From Rhodocyclales bacterium (GTDB taxonomy: Bacteria > Pseudomonadota > Gammaproteobacteria > Burkholderiales > Rhodocyclaceae): a DNA stretch of 64,000 bases. The notes under the pieces are model-generated. The model was not told the origin of the DNA and did not search any database. It was given only the letters and a program-made list of their open reading frames with translations. Of the stretch, positions 44,407 to 54,124 are shown in pieces. The stretch spans positions 1 through 64,000 of the forward strand of contig JAQGMF010000033.1 in NCBI GenBank assembly GCA_028292505.1, in the 5' to 3' direction. Made by a program: the position numbers and the translations under genes. The stretch's first letter is position 1. The number at the start of each line of letters is the position of its first letter.

Positions 44407-46454
44407 GCCTAATGAGTATCAGTCTCACAGCCCTCAATGCCGCGCAGGCAGGGCTGACGACGACCGGCCACAACATCGCGAACGCTTCGACCGCGGGTTA
44501 CAACCGTCAGGAAGTAGTCCAGTCCACACAGACTCCGCAATTCTCGGGAGTAGGGTTCTTCGGTCAAGGGACGCAGATCGATACCGTGAAGCGCGTCTAC
44601 AGCCAGTTCTTAGGTAGTCAGGTACTGACAGCGGATAGCGCCAAGACGGATTTTTCCGCCTACAACGCCGAGATCAAGCAGATCGACAATCTGTTGTCGG
44701 ACAACACCACGGGTTTGTCGCCTGCCATGCAGAGTTTCTTCGCCGGCATGCAGGATGTGTCGACCAATCCGTCGAGTATTCCATCGAGGCAGTCCCTGTT
44801 GTCATCGAGCGAATCGCTGGTCGATGAATTTCATTCTCTCAGTCAGCGTTTGACGGAAATCCGTAGCGGCGTTCAAACGCAGCTCTCCACTTCGGCGCAG
44901 AACGTGACTGCATTGGCCAAACAGGTCGCGGATCTCAATTATCGCATCGGCATAACAGAGACGGGTGGCACTACGCAGCCCGCCAACGATCTGCATGATC
45001 AGCGCGATGGTCTCATCGCTCAGATCAACCAGGAGGTGGGCGTTACTTCCTCCGTACAAGCCGATGGTTCGATCAATCTGTTCTTCGGTTCCGGGCAACC
45101 GCTGGTTGTCGGGCAGACAGCATATGGTTTGAGTGTCGGGCAATCGCCCACCAATCCGCAGGAACAGGCAGTGTTCTCAACGGTGGGCGCGGCGCAAATA
45201 CTGGTCTCGGACGATCTGATCACCGGCGGCCGCATGGGCGGGCTGATCCGCTTTCGCAATGGCGCACTGGACACCGCACAAAACGAGCTGGGTCGTATGG
45301 CGGTAACCATCTCGAAAAACGTCAATGACCAAAACGCACTCGGTCAGGACCTCGACGGCAAACTGGGTGGCAAGTTCTTCAATGTGCTGACGCCCGATGT
45401 GAAGCAGTTGACCGGTTCGACGACGCTGGGCCTCACCGCACAATATACGCAAGCTCAGGATCTCAAGAACGAGGACTACACGCTGACTTTCCGGACCGCG
45501 ACGGGTTATACCCTGCGTCGCAATTCCGATGGCGTTACTGTTTATAACGGTGCGACGCCGCCGGACGGCACCACGACCGACCCGACCAATACCGATCAGA
45601 CTCTGCGCTATGGTTTTTCGTTGAGCGTCGCTGGCGTGCCAGTCGACGGCACCACCATCCTGATCCAACCGACACGCAATGCGGCGCAGAACGTGCAACT
45701 GGCGATCCAAGACACCCGCAAGATCGCTGCTGGCGCACCGTTCGCGCTGGCGGCCGAACCGAGCAACACTGGCACGGCGAAAATCGGCAACGGTGCGACT
45801 GTGGCCACTACCGGTTTCGACACGGTCGGTGCAGATGGCAAGTCAGACTTCGGCGACATCACCGTAACTTTCAACGCGGCAACGAAGACCTTCAAGGCGG
45901 TGAACTCGGCGGGTACGGTCGTGCCGTTGTTGGTGCGCAGCGGCGTCAGTACGACTGACCCGGCAGATCCGGGAACGCCCTCAGGTTCATTGGCGGCCGA
46001 CAATTCATACGACCCGACTGTTAACTCTGCAGGCAAGACATTCGAAATCGGCTCGCCGGCGCTTTCCTTCCAGATCAGCGGCGATCCCAGCAATGGCGAC
46101 ACCTTTCGCATCTCGATCAATCCGCAAGGCACCTCGGACAACCGCAACGCCGTCGCAATGGGGGCGCTACAAAATGCCAAGACGATGCTCAATGGCGGCG
46201 CTAACTATGGCTACGCCTATGCGCAACTGGTGAGCAATATAGGTACCTTGTCGCGCGATGCGGATGTGGGCCAAAGTGCGCAGCAAGGCCTCTACGATCA
46301 AGCAGTTGCCAACCAGCAAAGTTTGTCGGGGGTAAATCTGGATGAAGAAGCAGCCAATTTGCTCCGTTATCAACAGGCATACCAAGCCGCAGCGCGCGCC
46401 ATGAGCGTCGCAAAGAGCTTGTTCGACACCATTCTGGCCGTTGCTCAAGGCTAA
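44403..46454 (+). CDS. flgK: Flagellar hook-associated protein 1 (HAP1)
   Basis: Forms the first hook-filament junction layer. A 683-residue protein with the N-terminal flg_bb_rod block MSISLTALNAAQAGLTTTGH and NIANASTAGYNRQ, plus the C-terminal helix VNLDEEAANLLRYQQAYQA. It is longer than the 547 residues of E. coli, the surplus being a Thr/Gly/Ala-rich central domain (about 330-590). AGGAG stands upstream of the ATG. It starts a flgK-flgL unit detached from the flgB-J genes. Confidence 0.95.
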   Translation: MSLMSISLTALNAAQAGLTTTGHNIANASTAGYNRQEVVQSTQTPQFSGVGFFGQGTQIDTVKRVYSQFLGSQVLTADSAKTDFSAYNAEIKQIDNLLSDNTTGLSPAMQSFFAGMQDVSTNPSSIPSRQSLLSSSESLVDEFHSLSQRLTEIRSGVQTQLSTSAQNVTALAKQVADLNYRIGITETGGTTQPANDLHDQRDGLIAQINQEVGVTSSVQADGSINLFFGSGQPLVVGQTAYGLSVGQSPTNPQEQAVFSTVGAAQILVSDDLITGGRMGGLIRFRNGALDTAQNELGRMAVTISKNVNDQNALGQDLDGKLGGKFFNVLTPDVKQLTGSTTLGLTAQYTQAQDLKNEDYTLTFRTATGYTLRRNSDGVTVYNGATPPDGTTTDPTNTDQTLRYGFSLSVAGVPVDGTTILIQPTRNAAQNVQLAIQDTRKIAAGAPFALAAEPSNTGTAKIGNGATVATTGFDTVGADGKSDFGDITVTFNAATKTFKAVNSAGTVVPLLVRSGVSTTDPADPGTPSGSLAADNSYDPTVNSAGKTFEIGSPALSFQISGDPSNGDTFRISINPQGTSDNRNAVAMGALQNAKTMLNGGANYGYAYAQLVSNIGTLSRDADVGQSAQQGLYDQAVANQQSLSGVNLDEEAANLLRYQQAYQAAARAMSVAKSLFDTILAVAQG

Positions 46455-46481
46455 GCGCAGGGAGCAGGAAGAGGTAATGCC

Positions 46482-47699
46482 ATGAGAATCAGTACATCGC
46501 AAATCTACAACGTTAATGTCGGCAACATCACGCGGCAGCAGGGCGATCTGCTCAAACTGCAAACTCAGTTGTCGACCGGCAACCGCGTCGTATTGCCAAG
46601 CGACGATCCGGTTGCAGCGGCCGGCGCGCTGGAGGTATCGCAGGCCACGGCGCAGGTGGCGCTGAACAAGAATGCACAAGGCTCGGCGAACGATACGCTC
46701 AGCTCACTGGACAGCACGCTCAGTTCGGTCGGCGATCTGGTTTCTTACGTGCACGAACGGGCCATCCAGGCTGGCAGCGCCGCGCTGAGCCAGGCGGATC
46801 GCAATTCGCTCGCCTCCGATATGCAGGCGCAATTCGATAGCCTCATGTCGATCGCGAACTCGACGGATGCAAACGGTCAGCATCTTTTTGCAGGATTCAA
46901 GGGTGACGTGCAACCATTCAATGGCACGCTGTCGGGCGTCACTTATGCGGGTGACCAGGGTCAGCGCACGGTGCCGGTATCGAACACACGTAATATGCCG
47001 GTGAGTTTGAACGGCCAAGAAGTGTTCATGGATATCCCGACGTCCGGACAAACCTTCAGTGCCCTGCCTTCGCTGGGTAACACGGGCACCGGCACTGTCT
47101 CTTCGACAGCTACCGTCGGCGCCTATGCGGGTGGGCAATACGGCATCCGCTTTACGTCGGCGACGACCTACAACGTTTTCGATCGCGCCGCCGATCCGGC
47201 CATGACCGGCGTGCCACTGGCAAGCGGCGCCTATACCGCAGGCTCGCCGATCAACCTGCCGCCAGCACCGGCGACGGCGCAAATCCAGGTCACGCTCAAT
47301 GGCACGCCGGCCACCTCGGACACATTTTCGGTCAACCCGAGCAGCGGTGTCACGAATGCATTCAAGATGATCTCCGACTTCATTACGAATCTGAAAACCG
47401 GCGGTACGGGTCCGGCTTATTACGCCAGCATTCAGGACACCATGTCGCAAGCCGACAGTGCACAGCAGAATGTCTTGCGGCTGCGCGCGCAAACCGGCTC
47501 GCGCCAGGTCGAGCTGCAATCGCTGGGCAACGTCTCGGACAATCTCACGCTGCAATATGCCGACACCACACAGCGACTGGTGGGGCTGGACTATGCAAAA
47601 ACCATATCCGACTACCAATTGCAGCAGACCTATCTTGACGCTTCACGCAACAGCTTCGTGAAGACCACCAGCCTTAGCCTGTTCAGCTTTCTGACATGA
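46482..47699 (+). CDS. flgL: Flagellar hook-associated protein 3 (HAP3)
   Basis: Second junction protein between hook and flagellin. A 405-residue protein of flagellin-like architecture: MRISTSQIYNVNVGNITRQQ and LQTQLSTGNRVVLPSDDPVAA at the N-terminus, and a C-terminal helix with VGLDYAKTISDYQLQQTYLDA. It is longer than the 317 residues of E. coli because of an enlarged central domain (about 150-320). It begins 27 bases after flgK. Confidence 0.95.
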   Translation: MRISTSQIYNVNVGNITRQQGDLLKLQTQLSTGNRVVLPSDDPVAAAGALEVSQATAQVALNKNAQGSANDTLSSLDSTLSSVGDLVSYVHERAIQAGSAALSQADRNSLASDMQAQFDSLMSIANSTDANGQHLFAGFKGDVQPFNGTLSGVTYAGDQGQRTVPVSNTRNMPVSLNGQEVFMDIPTSGQTFSALPSLGNTGTGTVSSTATVGAYAGGQYGIRFTSATTYNVFDRAADPAMTGVPLASGAYTAGSPINLPPAPATAQIQVTLNGTPATSDTFSVNPSSGVTNAFKMISDFITNLKTGGTGPAYYASIQDTMSQADSAQQNVLRLRAQTGSRQVELQSLGNVSDNLTLQYADTTQRLVGLDYAKTISDYQLQQTYLDASRNSFVKTTSLSLFSFLT

Positions 47700-47710
47700 G
47701 GACCAGAGTC

Positions 47711-48250
47711 ATGTTCAAGACAGCAGTTGCGAGCATGTTCAGCGTTGCGCTGCTGGCGGCATGCAGTACGCATAACGAAGGGGGCAAGCTCGATGCGAGC
47801 CTGGCCGCGCGCGGCATCAACCGGCCTGGCTTCAACGGCAGCTTACTGCCGAGCGGCTCCTTCAATCTCACACCGAAGTACGGTATTACCTACGTGGACA
47901 TGATCCTCATCGCCGGCGCGGTGGCGCTCGTCTATCAAGTAGTCGATCCCGCTGCGCCAGCCTGGGACATTCTCGAAAAGCGTCTGCCTGACCGGCGCGT
48001 GCAATACAGCCTGCGCATGCAGCTGATTCACAATGGTGGCGAAGGTGAGGCGCGCGAGGTGTTGGCACGCCGAGCCACCGAACTGGCTCGCGAAGAGGGC
48101 ATGACGGGCTACCAGATCAAGAGCTACACCGAATCGATCGACTCGCGCCTGTTCCTGCCACGTCGCACGGCTGAAGCCGAGGTCGTCATGCAGCTCGCCG
48201 AACCTGTAAAAAACGTCCCCGAAGCAAGACCTCCCCTTGCTGCGATGTGA
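47711..48250 (+). CDS. Lipoprotein of unknown function downstream of flgL
   Basis: A 179-residue protein with a lipoprotein signal (lipobox LLAAC, Cys at 18) followed by a short linker, a hydrophobic stretch (YVDMILIAGAVALVYQVVD) and a C-terminal alpha/beta domain of about 90 residues. GAGGA precedes the ATG at 47711 by 8 bases. Another ATG at 47696 overlaps the flgL stop (ATGA). The close spacing suggests co-transcription with flgKL. No family is recognised. Confidence 0.72.
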   Translation: MFKTAVASMFSVALLAACSTHNEGGKLDASLAARGINRPGFNGSLLPSGSFNLTPKYGITYVDMILIAGAVALVYQVVDPAAPAWDILEKRLPDRRVQYSLRMQLIHNGGEGEAREVLARRATELAREEGMTGYQIKSYTESIDSRLFLPRRTAEAEVVMQLAEPVKNVPEARPPLAAM

Positions 48251-48494
48251 TTGGCCGCGCAGCGCTGCCGCGTGACATTGTTGGCAGAATTTGTGCGCCT
48301 GCCGAGCAGAAGATTGACCCCCGTCATTGCACTGCAGCGTAAAGCGTGAATTCCATCACTGCGTCATGGAATTGGGCCTTGCGCGACATGATCCTATCCG
48401 CTGAAGTGTAGCCATAGAGATTGTGTGCGTGGTTTGGCAGCATTTCGTCGATTACGCAAACTGAATATTCTTGTCATCGCTGCGGGAGGTTTTC

Positions 48495-48716
48495 ATGTTC
48501 GAGCGTCGTCATCGTACTGCCGATTCACTCAATTTCGTTCAGGTAAAACGCCGCCTCAAGGCAAACGAAACGCTTCCTGCCTTGCCCGGCCTGGCCGCTC
48601 AGCTGATGGCCTGCCATTCAGAGATCAGCCGTCGCCAACGCGTGGAAAACATCGAGCCCACGGACGAAATGAATATCTGGGCAGATCGCGAATCGGACGA
48701 CGATTTCGACGACTGA
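48495..48716 (+). CDS. Small acidic-tailed protein of unknown function
   Basis: A 73-residue protein with a basic N-terminal half (RRHRTADSLNFVQVKRRLK) and an acidic tail (DRESDDDFDD). GGGAGG lies 6-7 bases before the ATG, supporting real translation. A 7-base inverted repeat GGAACTT / AAGTTCC begins directly after the stop (48717-48744). No family recognised. The 244 bases upstream contain no other gene. Confidence 0.6.
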   Translation: MFERRHRTADSLNFVQVKRRLKANETLPALPGLAAQLMACHSEISRRQRVENIEPTDEMNIWADRESDDDFDD

Positions 48717-48794
48717 GGAACTTGGGCGATCTGGATGAAGTTCCGATCGCTCCGTCTTTACCCGGTTTTTTCCGAATGCTGTCTCACGCGTTCA

Positions 48795-49451
48795 TCATTC
48801 GCGCATGAGACCCTGCTTCTCGATGAAGCTGATGATGTCGGCCAGGCCTTGACCGGTTTTCAGATTGCTGAAGACGAAGGGTTTGATACCGCGCATCTTC
48901 TTCGAGTCGCGATCCATCACTTCCAGCGAAGCGCCGACCATCGGCGCCAGGTCGATCTTGTTGATCACCAGCAGATCGCTCTTCGTAATGCCCGGCCCGC
49001 CCTTGCGCGGAATCTTGTCTCCGGCCGATACGTCAATGACATAAAGCGTCAGATCCGATAACTCCGGCGAAAACGTCGCGGCCAGATTGTCGCCGCCCGA
49101 TTCCACAAAAATGATTTCCAGTCCCGGAAAGGCGCGATTCAGACGATCGACCGCCTCGAGGTTGATCGATGCATCTTCGCGGATCGCCGTGTGCGGACAG
49201 CCGCCCGTTTCCACGCCGAGGATACGCTCCGGCGCTAACGCTTCGTTGCGCACGAGGAACTGTGCATCTTCGGCCGTGTAGATATCGTTCGTCACGACGG
49301 CGATGTTGTACTTGTCGCGCAGCGCCAGGCATAGCGCCAGCGTCAGCGCAGTTTTGCCGGATCCGACAGGGCCGCCGATGCCGACGCGCAGCGGGCCTTT
49401 GGTACTTGCGAGTTGCGCGTGGGATGTTGCAAACGCTTCTGTGGTGCTCAT
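48795..49451 (-). CDS. ureG: Urease accessory GTPase UreG
   Basis: SIMIBI-class GTPase that delivers nickel to urease together with UreF and UreD. A 218-residue protein: P-loop GGPVGSGKT at 26-34, the nickel-binding CPH at 85-87, [15 protein letters not shown], and the guanine-specificity motif NKIDLAP. GAGGA precedes the ATG. It is the last gene of the urt/ure block and starts 45 bases after the ureF stop. Confidence 0.97.
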   Translation of the reverse strand: MSTTEAFATSHAQLASTKGPLRVGIGGPVGSGKTALTLALCLALRDKYNIAVVTNDIYTAEDAQFLVRNEALAPERILGVETGGCPHTAIREDASINLEAVDRLNRAFPGLEIIFVESGGDNLAATFSPELSDLTLYVIDVSAGDKIPRKGGPGITKSDLLVINKIDLAPMVGASLEVMDRDSKKMRGIKPFVFSNLKTGQGLADIISFIEKQGLMRE

Positions 49452-49496
49452 GACTTCCTCTTCATCGCTTCGCTTGCGTTAGACCTGTCGTCGATC

Positions 49497-50180
49497 TCAG
49501 GACCGGAACAGGCGCGTGTATTGTGTCTCGTGCAGACAGCTTGCCAACGTCATGCCCGGCGTGAAATTCTCCCAGTCGCCGCTGGCGCGTTCAATCGCGG
49601 CGCTGGCGAGTTGTGGCAGATCGACAGCAAGCGCTGAGAGCATGCGCTGTCCCGAGGTCTGGCCAAGCGGCACCAGCTTGACCGCCGCCATCACTTGGTT
49701 TTCGAGCCAGGCCCACAGATAACTCGTGGCGGCGTCGTGCTCGTCCAGTTGCCAGGTCGCTGCGGCAGCTGCCCAAGCCATCGGAAAAGCGATCTCGCTC
49801 GACTCCGTCAGCGTGTCTTTTAACTCCTTTGGCATATCCTCCAGGTCGCGTAACAAGCGCGCCAGCGAATAGCCCATCTGTAATGTTTCTGCGCGAATTT
49901 CTGCAGTCTCGCGCGTGGCGATGAACTCGGCGTTGAGGCGTTTTATCTCATCACGGTCAGCCACCGACCAGGCACGCATCAGCGCGATCAAGGCAGGCGC
50001 TTCGCAGCGCGCGAGCGCAAAGTGCAGCGCATCGCCGATCCACTGCTTGGCTGCGGCCTCAGTCGTAATCGTGCCGCTCTCCACGGCCCATTCCAGCCCT
50101 TGCGAATACGAAAATGCGCCGACAGGCAGGGCGGGGCTAGCGAGGTGAAGCAAGCGTATGAGTGAGAGATCAGTTTTCAC
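49497..50180 (-). CDS. ureF: Urease accessory protein UreF
   Basis: Bridges UreD and UreG in the urease activation complex. A 227-residue all-helical protein with the family N-terminus LLHLASPALPVGAFSYSQGLEWAVE and a C-terminal QTSGQRMLSAL block. Translation starts at a GTG at 50180 that overlaps the end of the preceding unknown gene by 11 bases. Confidence 0.95.
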   Translation of the reverse strand: MKTDLSLIRLLHLASPALPVGAFSYSQGLEWAVESGTITTEAAAKQWIGDALHFALARCEAPALIALMRAWSVADRDEIKRLNAEFIATRETAEIRAETLQMGYSLARLLRDLEDMPKELKDTLTESSEIAFPMAWAAAAATWQLDEHDAATSYLWAWLENQVMAAVKLVPLGQTSGQRMLSALAVDLPQLASAAIERASGDWENFTPGMTLASCLHETQYTRLFRS

Positions 50181-50724
50181 CGTGGGCGCTCGCTAATAGA
50201 TGAGTTTTTTGTATGGCTTCCAACTGCAAAGACAGAAACTCGTACCACTCGGCACGCTCCTCGAAAGCTGCCCTGACCCAAATGAGCAATCCGACGATTA
50301 GGATCGCAGTGAGTGACATAACTATCAAAGGTCCGATAGGCCGGTTCTTTTCAACTGCAATCAATATGGCGACGAGTGCGGAGGCCCATTGAAGCGCTTG
50401 GACAAGCGTTCCGACAAAAAGCGACCAGTATTTCATCGCTCTGATCTTGGACCTTAAGAGAAGTGTCCATCTGACTATCAATAAATCCGGTATTGGATAT
50501 ACAGAAAAAACCGTCCAAATCTTCCTTCTCAGGTTCTCGAGTTCGATCAATTCATTGCTCAGTTCATGCTTTGAGATTTCGTCAGACTTTCGCGCCCTTA
50601 TTATTTTCCCAAGGCCTTGACGATTGATTCCGAAAGAACCGATAGGGGGCTTGTTGATAAGCTCGGCCATGTACGTAAATACATGATCACCTCCTTTGTC
50701 GTCGTGGATGCGTTCGCGATTCAC
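50170..50724 (-). CDS. Unknown two-helix membrane protein inside the urease operon
   Basis: A 184-residue protein with a charged N-terminal helical region (about 1-95), two membrane helices (about 101-123 and 129-150) and a C-terminal amphipathic helix. The layout is like SLATT-type 2TM proteins, but I see no diagnostic motif. The GTG start at 50724 overlaps the ureE stop (TAGTG), and the stop overlaps the ureF start by 11 bases. Base composition is visibly AT-richer than its neighbours, suggesting acquisition. A strong AAAGGAGG lies inside the 5' part. Not a known urease accessory gene. Confidence 0.7.
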   Translation of the reverse strand: MNRERIHDDKGGDHVFTYMAELINKPPIGSFGINRQGLGKIIRARKSDEISKHELSNELIELENLRRKIWTVFSVYPIPDLLIVRWTLLLRSKIRAMKYWSLFVGTLVQALQWASALVAILIAVEKNRPIGPLIVMSLTAILIVGLLIWVRAAFEERAEWYEFLSLQLEAIQKTHLLASAHGEN

Positions 50725-51218
50725 TATGTGTGGCTCATTATGTGAATTTTCGCTTCCGTGGCGCCACGCTCGGCATGGTGATGGCCCGGCGCATAAGCAC
50801 CTGCTTCCGGCTCGAAGGGTGACGAGAGCTTGCGAACGCGCGCGCCGAGCCCGATCAACATGGTTTCCAGCACATGATCAGCCTGGATGCGGATCCAGTC
50901 AGACTCTGCGTCGCCACCTACTTCCACAGCCACATGGCGATTGCCGAGGTGATAGGCGGCACGCGTGAGTTCGCGCGCATTGTTGCTGCGTGCTTCAAGC
51001 AACTCTTCTGGCGCGGCGACGACCTCCACGACACGACCATCCGCGCTTTGCAATTTGTCGCCACCGCGCAGGATCGTGCCGCGCTGAAGGAACAGACCGA
51101 CTTCTTCGCCAGATGACAAACGCGTACGAAGACGGCTCTTCGTGCGAGCGTCGAAGTCGAGAACGAGTTGCTCGGTGGCGGGAGTTTCGCCGGAGTAGAG
51201 GGTCTCAATCAATAGCAT
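50724..51218 (-). CDS. ureE: Urease accessory nickel metallochaperone UreE
   Basis: Carries nickel to the urease maturation complex. A 164-residue protein with the N-terminal peptide-binding domain ([19 protein letters not shown]) and a C-terminal metal-binding domain containing [14 protein letters not shown], the conserved interface His, and a short His-rich end ([10 protein letters not shown]). The His tail is modest compared with Klebsiella UreE. Its stop overlaps the start of the unknown membrane gene. Confidence 0.95.
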   Translation of the reverse strand: MLLIETLYSGETPATEQLVLDFDARTKSRLRTRLSSGEEVGLFLQRGTILRGGDKLQSADGRVVEVVAAPEELLEARSNNARELTRAAYHLGNRHVAVEVGGDAESDWIRIQADHVLETMLIGLGARVRKLSSPFEPEAGAYAPGHHHAERGATEAKIHIMSHT

Positions 51219-51244
51219 CTATAGCAAAGGCCTATTTTCAGATC

Positions 51245-51312
51245 GTCATTCCGGCGAAGGCCGGAATCCAGTGTCGCGTGCAATCTGGATCCCGGCCTTC
51301 GCCGAGATGACG
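51245..51312. repeat. Class A palindromic repeat, paired units
   Basis: GTCATTCCGGCGAAGGCCGG and the inverted ATCCCGGCCTTCGCCGAGAT unit fill the gap between ureC and ureE. Confidence 0.85.
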
Positions 51313-51319
51313 GCAAAGA

Positions 51320-53020
51320 TCAGAATAAGAAGTAACGCTGAGCCATGGGCAAACTGGTAGCCGGTTCGCAAGTCAGCAACTCGCCATCAGCACGAACCTG
51401 GTACGTCTCAGGATCGACTTCGATATTGCCGCACCAGCCGTTGTGCACCATGTCGGTTTTGTTGACGCCGCGAATGTTCTTCACGGCAACGAGTGGCTTG
51501 TTCAGACCCAGTCCGGCAAGCGAGCCTGTGTCGAGTGCCGCTTGCGATACGAAGGTCAATGAGGTTTTCAGGCCACCACCGAATGCGCCGAACATCGGAC
51601 GGTAATGCACGGGTTGTGGCGTCGGGATCGAGGCATTGGCGTCACCCATTGCGGCGGCGGCGATCATGCCGCCCTTGAGGATGGTGGTGGGCTTCACGCC
51701 GAAGAAAGCAGGGCGCCACAGTACAAGGTCGGCGAACTTGCCTACTTCGATTGAACCGACAACGTGCGATATGCCATGCGCAATTGCAGGATTGATCGTG
51801 TATTTGGCGATGTAGCGCTTGGCGCGGAAATTATCATTGCGTGGGCCATCTCCCTTTAGCGCGGCACGCTGGGTTTTCATCTTGTGTGCGGTTTGCCAGG
51901 TGCGGATCACGACTTCGCCAACGCGGCCCATGGCTTGCGAATCGGATGAGAACATCGATAGCGCGCCGATGTCGTGCAGGATGTCCTCGGCGGCAATTGT
52001 CTCGCGGCGAATGCGCGATTCGGCGAAGGCCACGTCCTCGGCAATGCTCGGGTCAAGGTGGTGACATACCATCAGCATATCCAGATGCTCGTCGATGGTA
52101 TTGACCGTGTAGGGCCGTGTCGGATTGGTTGACGACGGCAGCACGTTCTTCATGCCGGCCAGCTTGACGATGTCCGGTGCGTGACCGCCGCCAGCGCCTT
52201 CGGTGTGGAAGGTATGGATGGTGCGGCCCTTGAATGCGGCAGCCGTGTCTTCGACGAAGCCGGATTCGTTGAGCGTGTCGGAGTGAATGGCGACCTGCAC
52301 ATCCATTTCTTCAGCAACGGTCAGACAATTGTCGATGGCGGCGGGTGTCGTGCCCCAGTCCTCGTGCAGCTTCAGACCTATGACGCCAGCATTCACTTGT
52401 TCGCGCAATGGCTCGGGTAGGCTCACGTTTCCCTTGCCGAGAAAGCCGATATTCATCGGAAAGGCATCTGCCGCTTGCAGCATCCTGGCGATGTGCCATG
52501 GGCCCGGTGTGCAGGTCGTGGCGTAGGTGCCCGTTGCCGGTCCGGTGCCGCCACCGATCATGGTGGTGACGCCCGACATGAGCGCTTCTTCGATCTGCTG
52601 CGGGCAGATGAAGTGAATGTGCGTGTCGATGCCGCCGGCGGTGATGATCATGCCCTCGCCGGCGATGACCTCAGTGGCTGCGCCGATGGCGATGGTCACG
52701 TTCGGTTGTACATCGGGATTGCCTGCCTTGCCGATGCCCGAGATGAAGCCGCCCTTGATGCCGATATCAGCCTTGACGATGCCCCAGTGATCGATGATCA
52801 GCGCATTGGTGATGACCGTGTCGGCGACTTCGGCAGCGACGCGCTGGCTTTGCCCCATGCCGTCGCGGATGACTTTGCCGCCGCCGAACTTCACTTCCTC
52901 GCCGTAGAAGGTGAAGTCTTTTTCGACTTCGATGATGAGGTCCGTGTCGGCGAGACGGACGCGGTCGCCTGTCGTCGGACCGAACATTTCCGCGTAAGCG
53001 CGGCGGGAAATCTTGCTCAT
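51320..53020 (-). CDS. ureC: Urease alpha subunit
   Basis: Catalytic subunit hydrolysing urea to ammonia and carbamate. A 566-residue amidohydrolase with all dinickel-site residues in place: H134 and H136 (DTHIHFICP), carbamylated K217 and H219 (GLKLHEDWG), H246, H272 ([15 protein letters not shown]), the flap C319-H320 and D360. Length is standard. The leader to ureB contains a class A repeat; AGAGGA precedes the ATG. Confidence 0.98.
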   Translation of the reverse strand: MSKISRRAYAEMFGPTTGDRVRLADTDLIIEVEKDFTFYGEEVKFGGGKVIRDGMGQSQRVAAEVADTVITNALIIDHWGIVKADIGIKGGFISGIGKAGNPDVQPNVTIAIGAATEVIAGEGMIITAGGIDTHIHFICPQQIEEALMSGVTTMIGGGTGPATGTYATTCTPGPWHIARMLQAADAFPMNIGFLGKGNVSLPEPLREQVNAGVIGLKLHEDWGTTPAAIDNCLTVAEEMDVQVAIHSDTLNESGFVEDTAAAFKGRTIHTFHTEGAGGGHAPDIVKLAGMKNVLPSSTNPTRPYTVNTIDEHLDMLMVCHHLDPSIAEDVAFAESRIRRETIAAEDILHDIGALSMFSSDSQAMGRVGEVVIRTWQTAHKMKTQRAALKGDGPRNDNFRAKRYIAKYTINPAIAHGISHVVGSIEVGKFADLVLWRPAFFGVKPTTILKGGMIAAAAMGDANASIPTPQPVHYRPMFGAFGGGLKTSLTFVSQAALDTGSLAGLGLNKPLVAVKNIRGVNKTDMVHNGWCGNIEVDPETYQVRADGELLTCEPATSLPMAQRYFLF

Positions 53021-53040
53021 AACGAAAATCCTCTGATTGC

Positions 53041-53066
53041 GTCATTCCCGCTTTCGCGGGAATGAC
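53041..53066. repeat. Class A palindromic repeat, single unit
   Basis: GTCATTCCCGC / GCGGGAATGAC hairpin in the ureB-ureC gap (ureB is upstream in transcription). Confidence 0.8.
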
Positions 53067-53072
53067 GATCTG

Positions 53073-53378
53073 CTACAACGCGCCCTGCACCATGCCGCGA
53101 AAGCCATACACCTTGCGGCCGCCAGCGTAGTCCACTAGTTCAACCGTGCGGCTCTGGCCAGGCTCGAAACGCACGGCCGTGCCGCTGGCAATATTCAAAC
53201 GCATGCCGCGCGCTGCTTCACGATCGAACTTGAGTGCCGCGTTGGTTTCGGCAAAGTGATAATGCGAACCGACCTGGATCGGACGGTCGCCGGTGTTCTC
53301 GACACCGACAGTCAGTGTGCGGCGGCCGACGTTGAGTTCTATGTCGCCGTCATCTACGAAAAGTTCGCCTGGAATCAT
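53073..53378 (-). CDS. ureB: Urease beta subunit
   Basis: A 101-residue structural subunit opening [16 protein letters not shown] with [10 protein letters not shown] and the C-terminal [11 protein letters not shown], all typical of UreB. TTGGAG precedes the ATG at 53378; an in-frame extension to 53402 has no homologous counterpart. It is separated from ureA by the ureJ gene and a class B repeat. Confidence 0.95.
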   Translation of the reverse strand: MIPGELFVDDGDIELNVGRRTLTVGVENTGDRPIQVGSHYHFAETNAALKFDREAARGMRLNIASGTAVRFEPGQSRTVELVDYAGGRKVYGFRGMVQGAL

Positions 53379-53417
53379 GTGTTCTCCAAATTCCAACCGC
53401 ATACGCGGTTTGTTAAG

Positions 53418-53518
53418 TTCCCTCTCCCGCTTGCGGGAGAGGGGCTGGGGAGAGGGATATCACAAGCCTTCCCTCTCCCGGCCTATCGGCCACCCTCTCC
53501 CGCAAGCGGGAGAGGGAA
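53418..53518. repeat. Class B palindromic repeat between ureJ and ureB
   Basis: Two hairpins CCCTCTCCCGCTTGCGGGAG and CCCTCTCCCGCAAGCGGGAG, themselves inverted relative to each other, around CTTCCCTCTCCCGGCC. Confidence 0.88.
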
Positions 53519-53523
53519 CGGCA

Positions 53524-54114
53524 TCAAAGTGCGCCGGTCAACAAACCGATACCGAGCAAAGCCACGGCGGCTCCGGCAACGCGCGGCAGCCACTCGTTGC
53601 GTTGCAAGACAAGGCGGCCTGCAAGAATGCCAATAGCATGAATACTCATCGTGCCCAACACCATGCCGGCAAGCGTTGCGAATGCCTGCGTAGCGGGCAG
53701 TTCGCTGCCGTGTGTGAAACCGTGGAAGATGGCGAAGGTGCCGACGACTGCAGCGCCGACTGCAACAGGAAGCTTGATCTGCGTGGCAACCATGACGCCG
53801 AGCACCAGCAGGGAGGCGGCAATCATCGGTTCGACGAGGGGCAGCGAGGCATCAGCCATGCCCGCCATGCCTCCCGCCAGCAGCAAGGCAGCAAAGGCGA
53901 TCACGACGGCCCACATGCGGCGCGCCGAATGCTTGAATGCCAGCGCGCTCCAGGCGCCGACGGCGAGCATGGCAGCGAGGTGATCGAAGCCCGTGAAGGG
54001 ATGGATCAGACCTTCCATGAAGGCTGAACCATGATGTGCACCACCATCGGCGCCGGGATGAGCCAGAGCCAATGTTGGCAACAGCAAGATAGCAACAGAG
54101 AGTGCGCGCTTCAT
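53524..54114 (-). CDS. ureJ: HupE/UreJ family nickel permease
   Basis: A 196-residue membrane protein with a signal-like first helix, HPGADGGAHHGS after it, and the HupE/UreJ hallmark HPFTGFDHLAAMLAVGAW. Further helices carry FAIFHGFTHGSELP. Homologues take up nickel for urease or hydrogenase. It sits between ureA and ureB with a 10-base gap to ureA. Confidence 0.9.
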   Translation of the reverse strand: MKRALSVAILLLPTLALAHPGADGGAHHGSAFMEGLIHPFTGFDHLAAMLAVGAWSALAFKHSARRMWAVVIAFAALLLAGGMAGMADASLPLVEPMIAASLLVLGVMVATQIKLPVAVGAAVVGTFAIFHGFTHGSELPATQAFATLAGMVLGTMSIHAIGILAGRLVLQRNEWLPRVAGAAVALLGIGLLTGAL

Positions 54115-54124
54115 GGATGACTCC

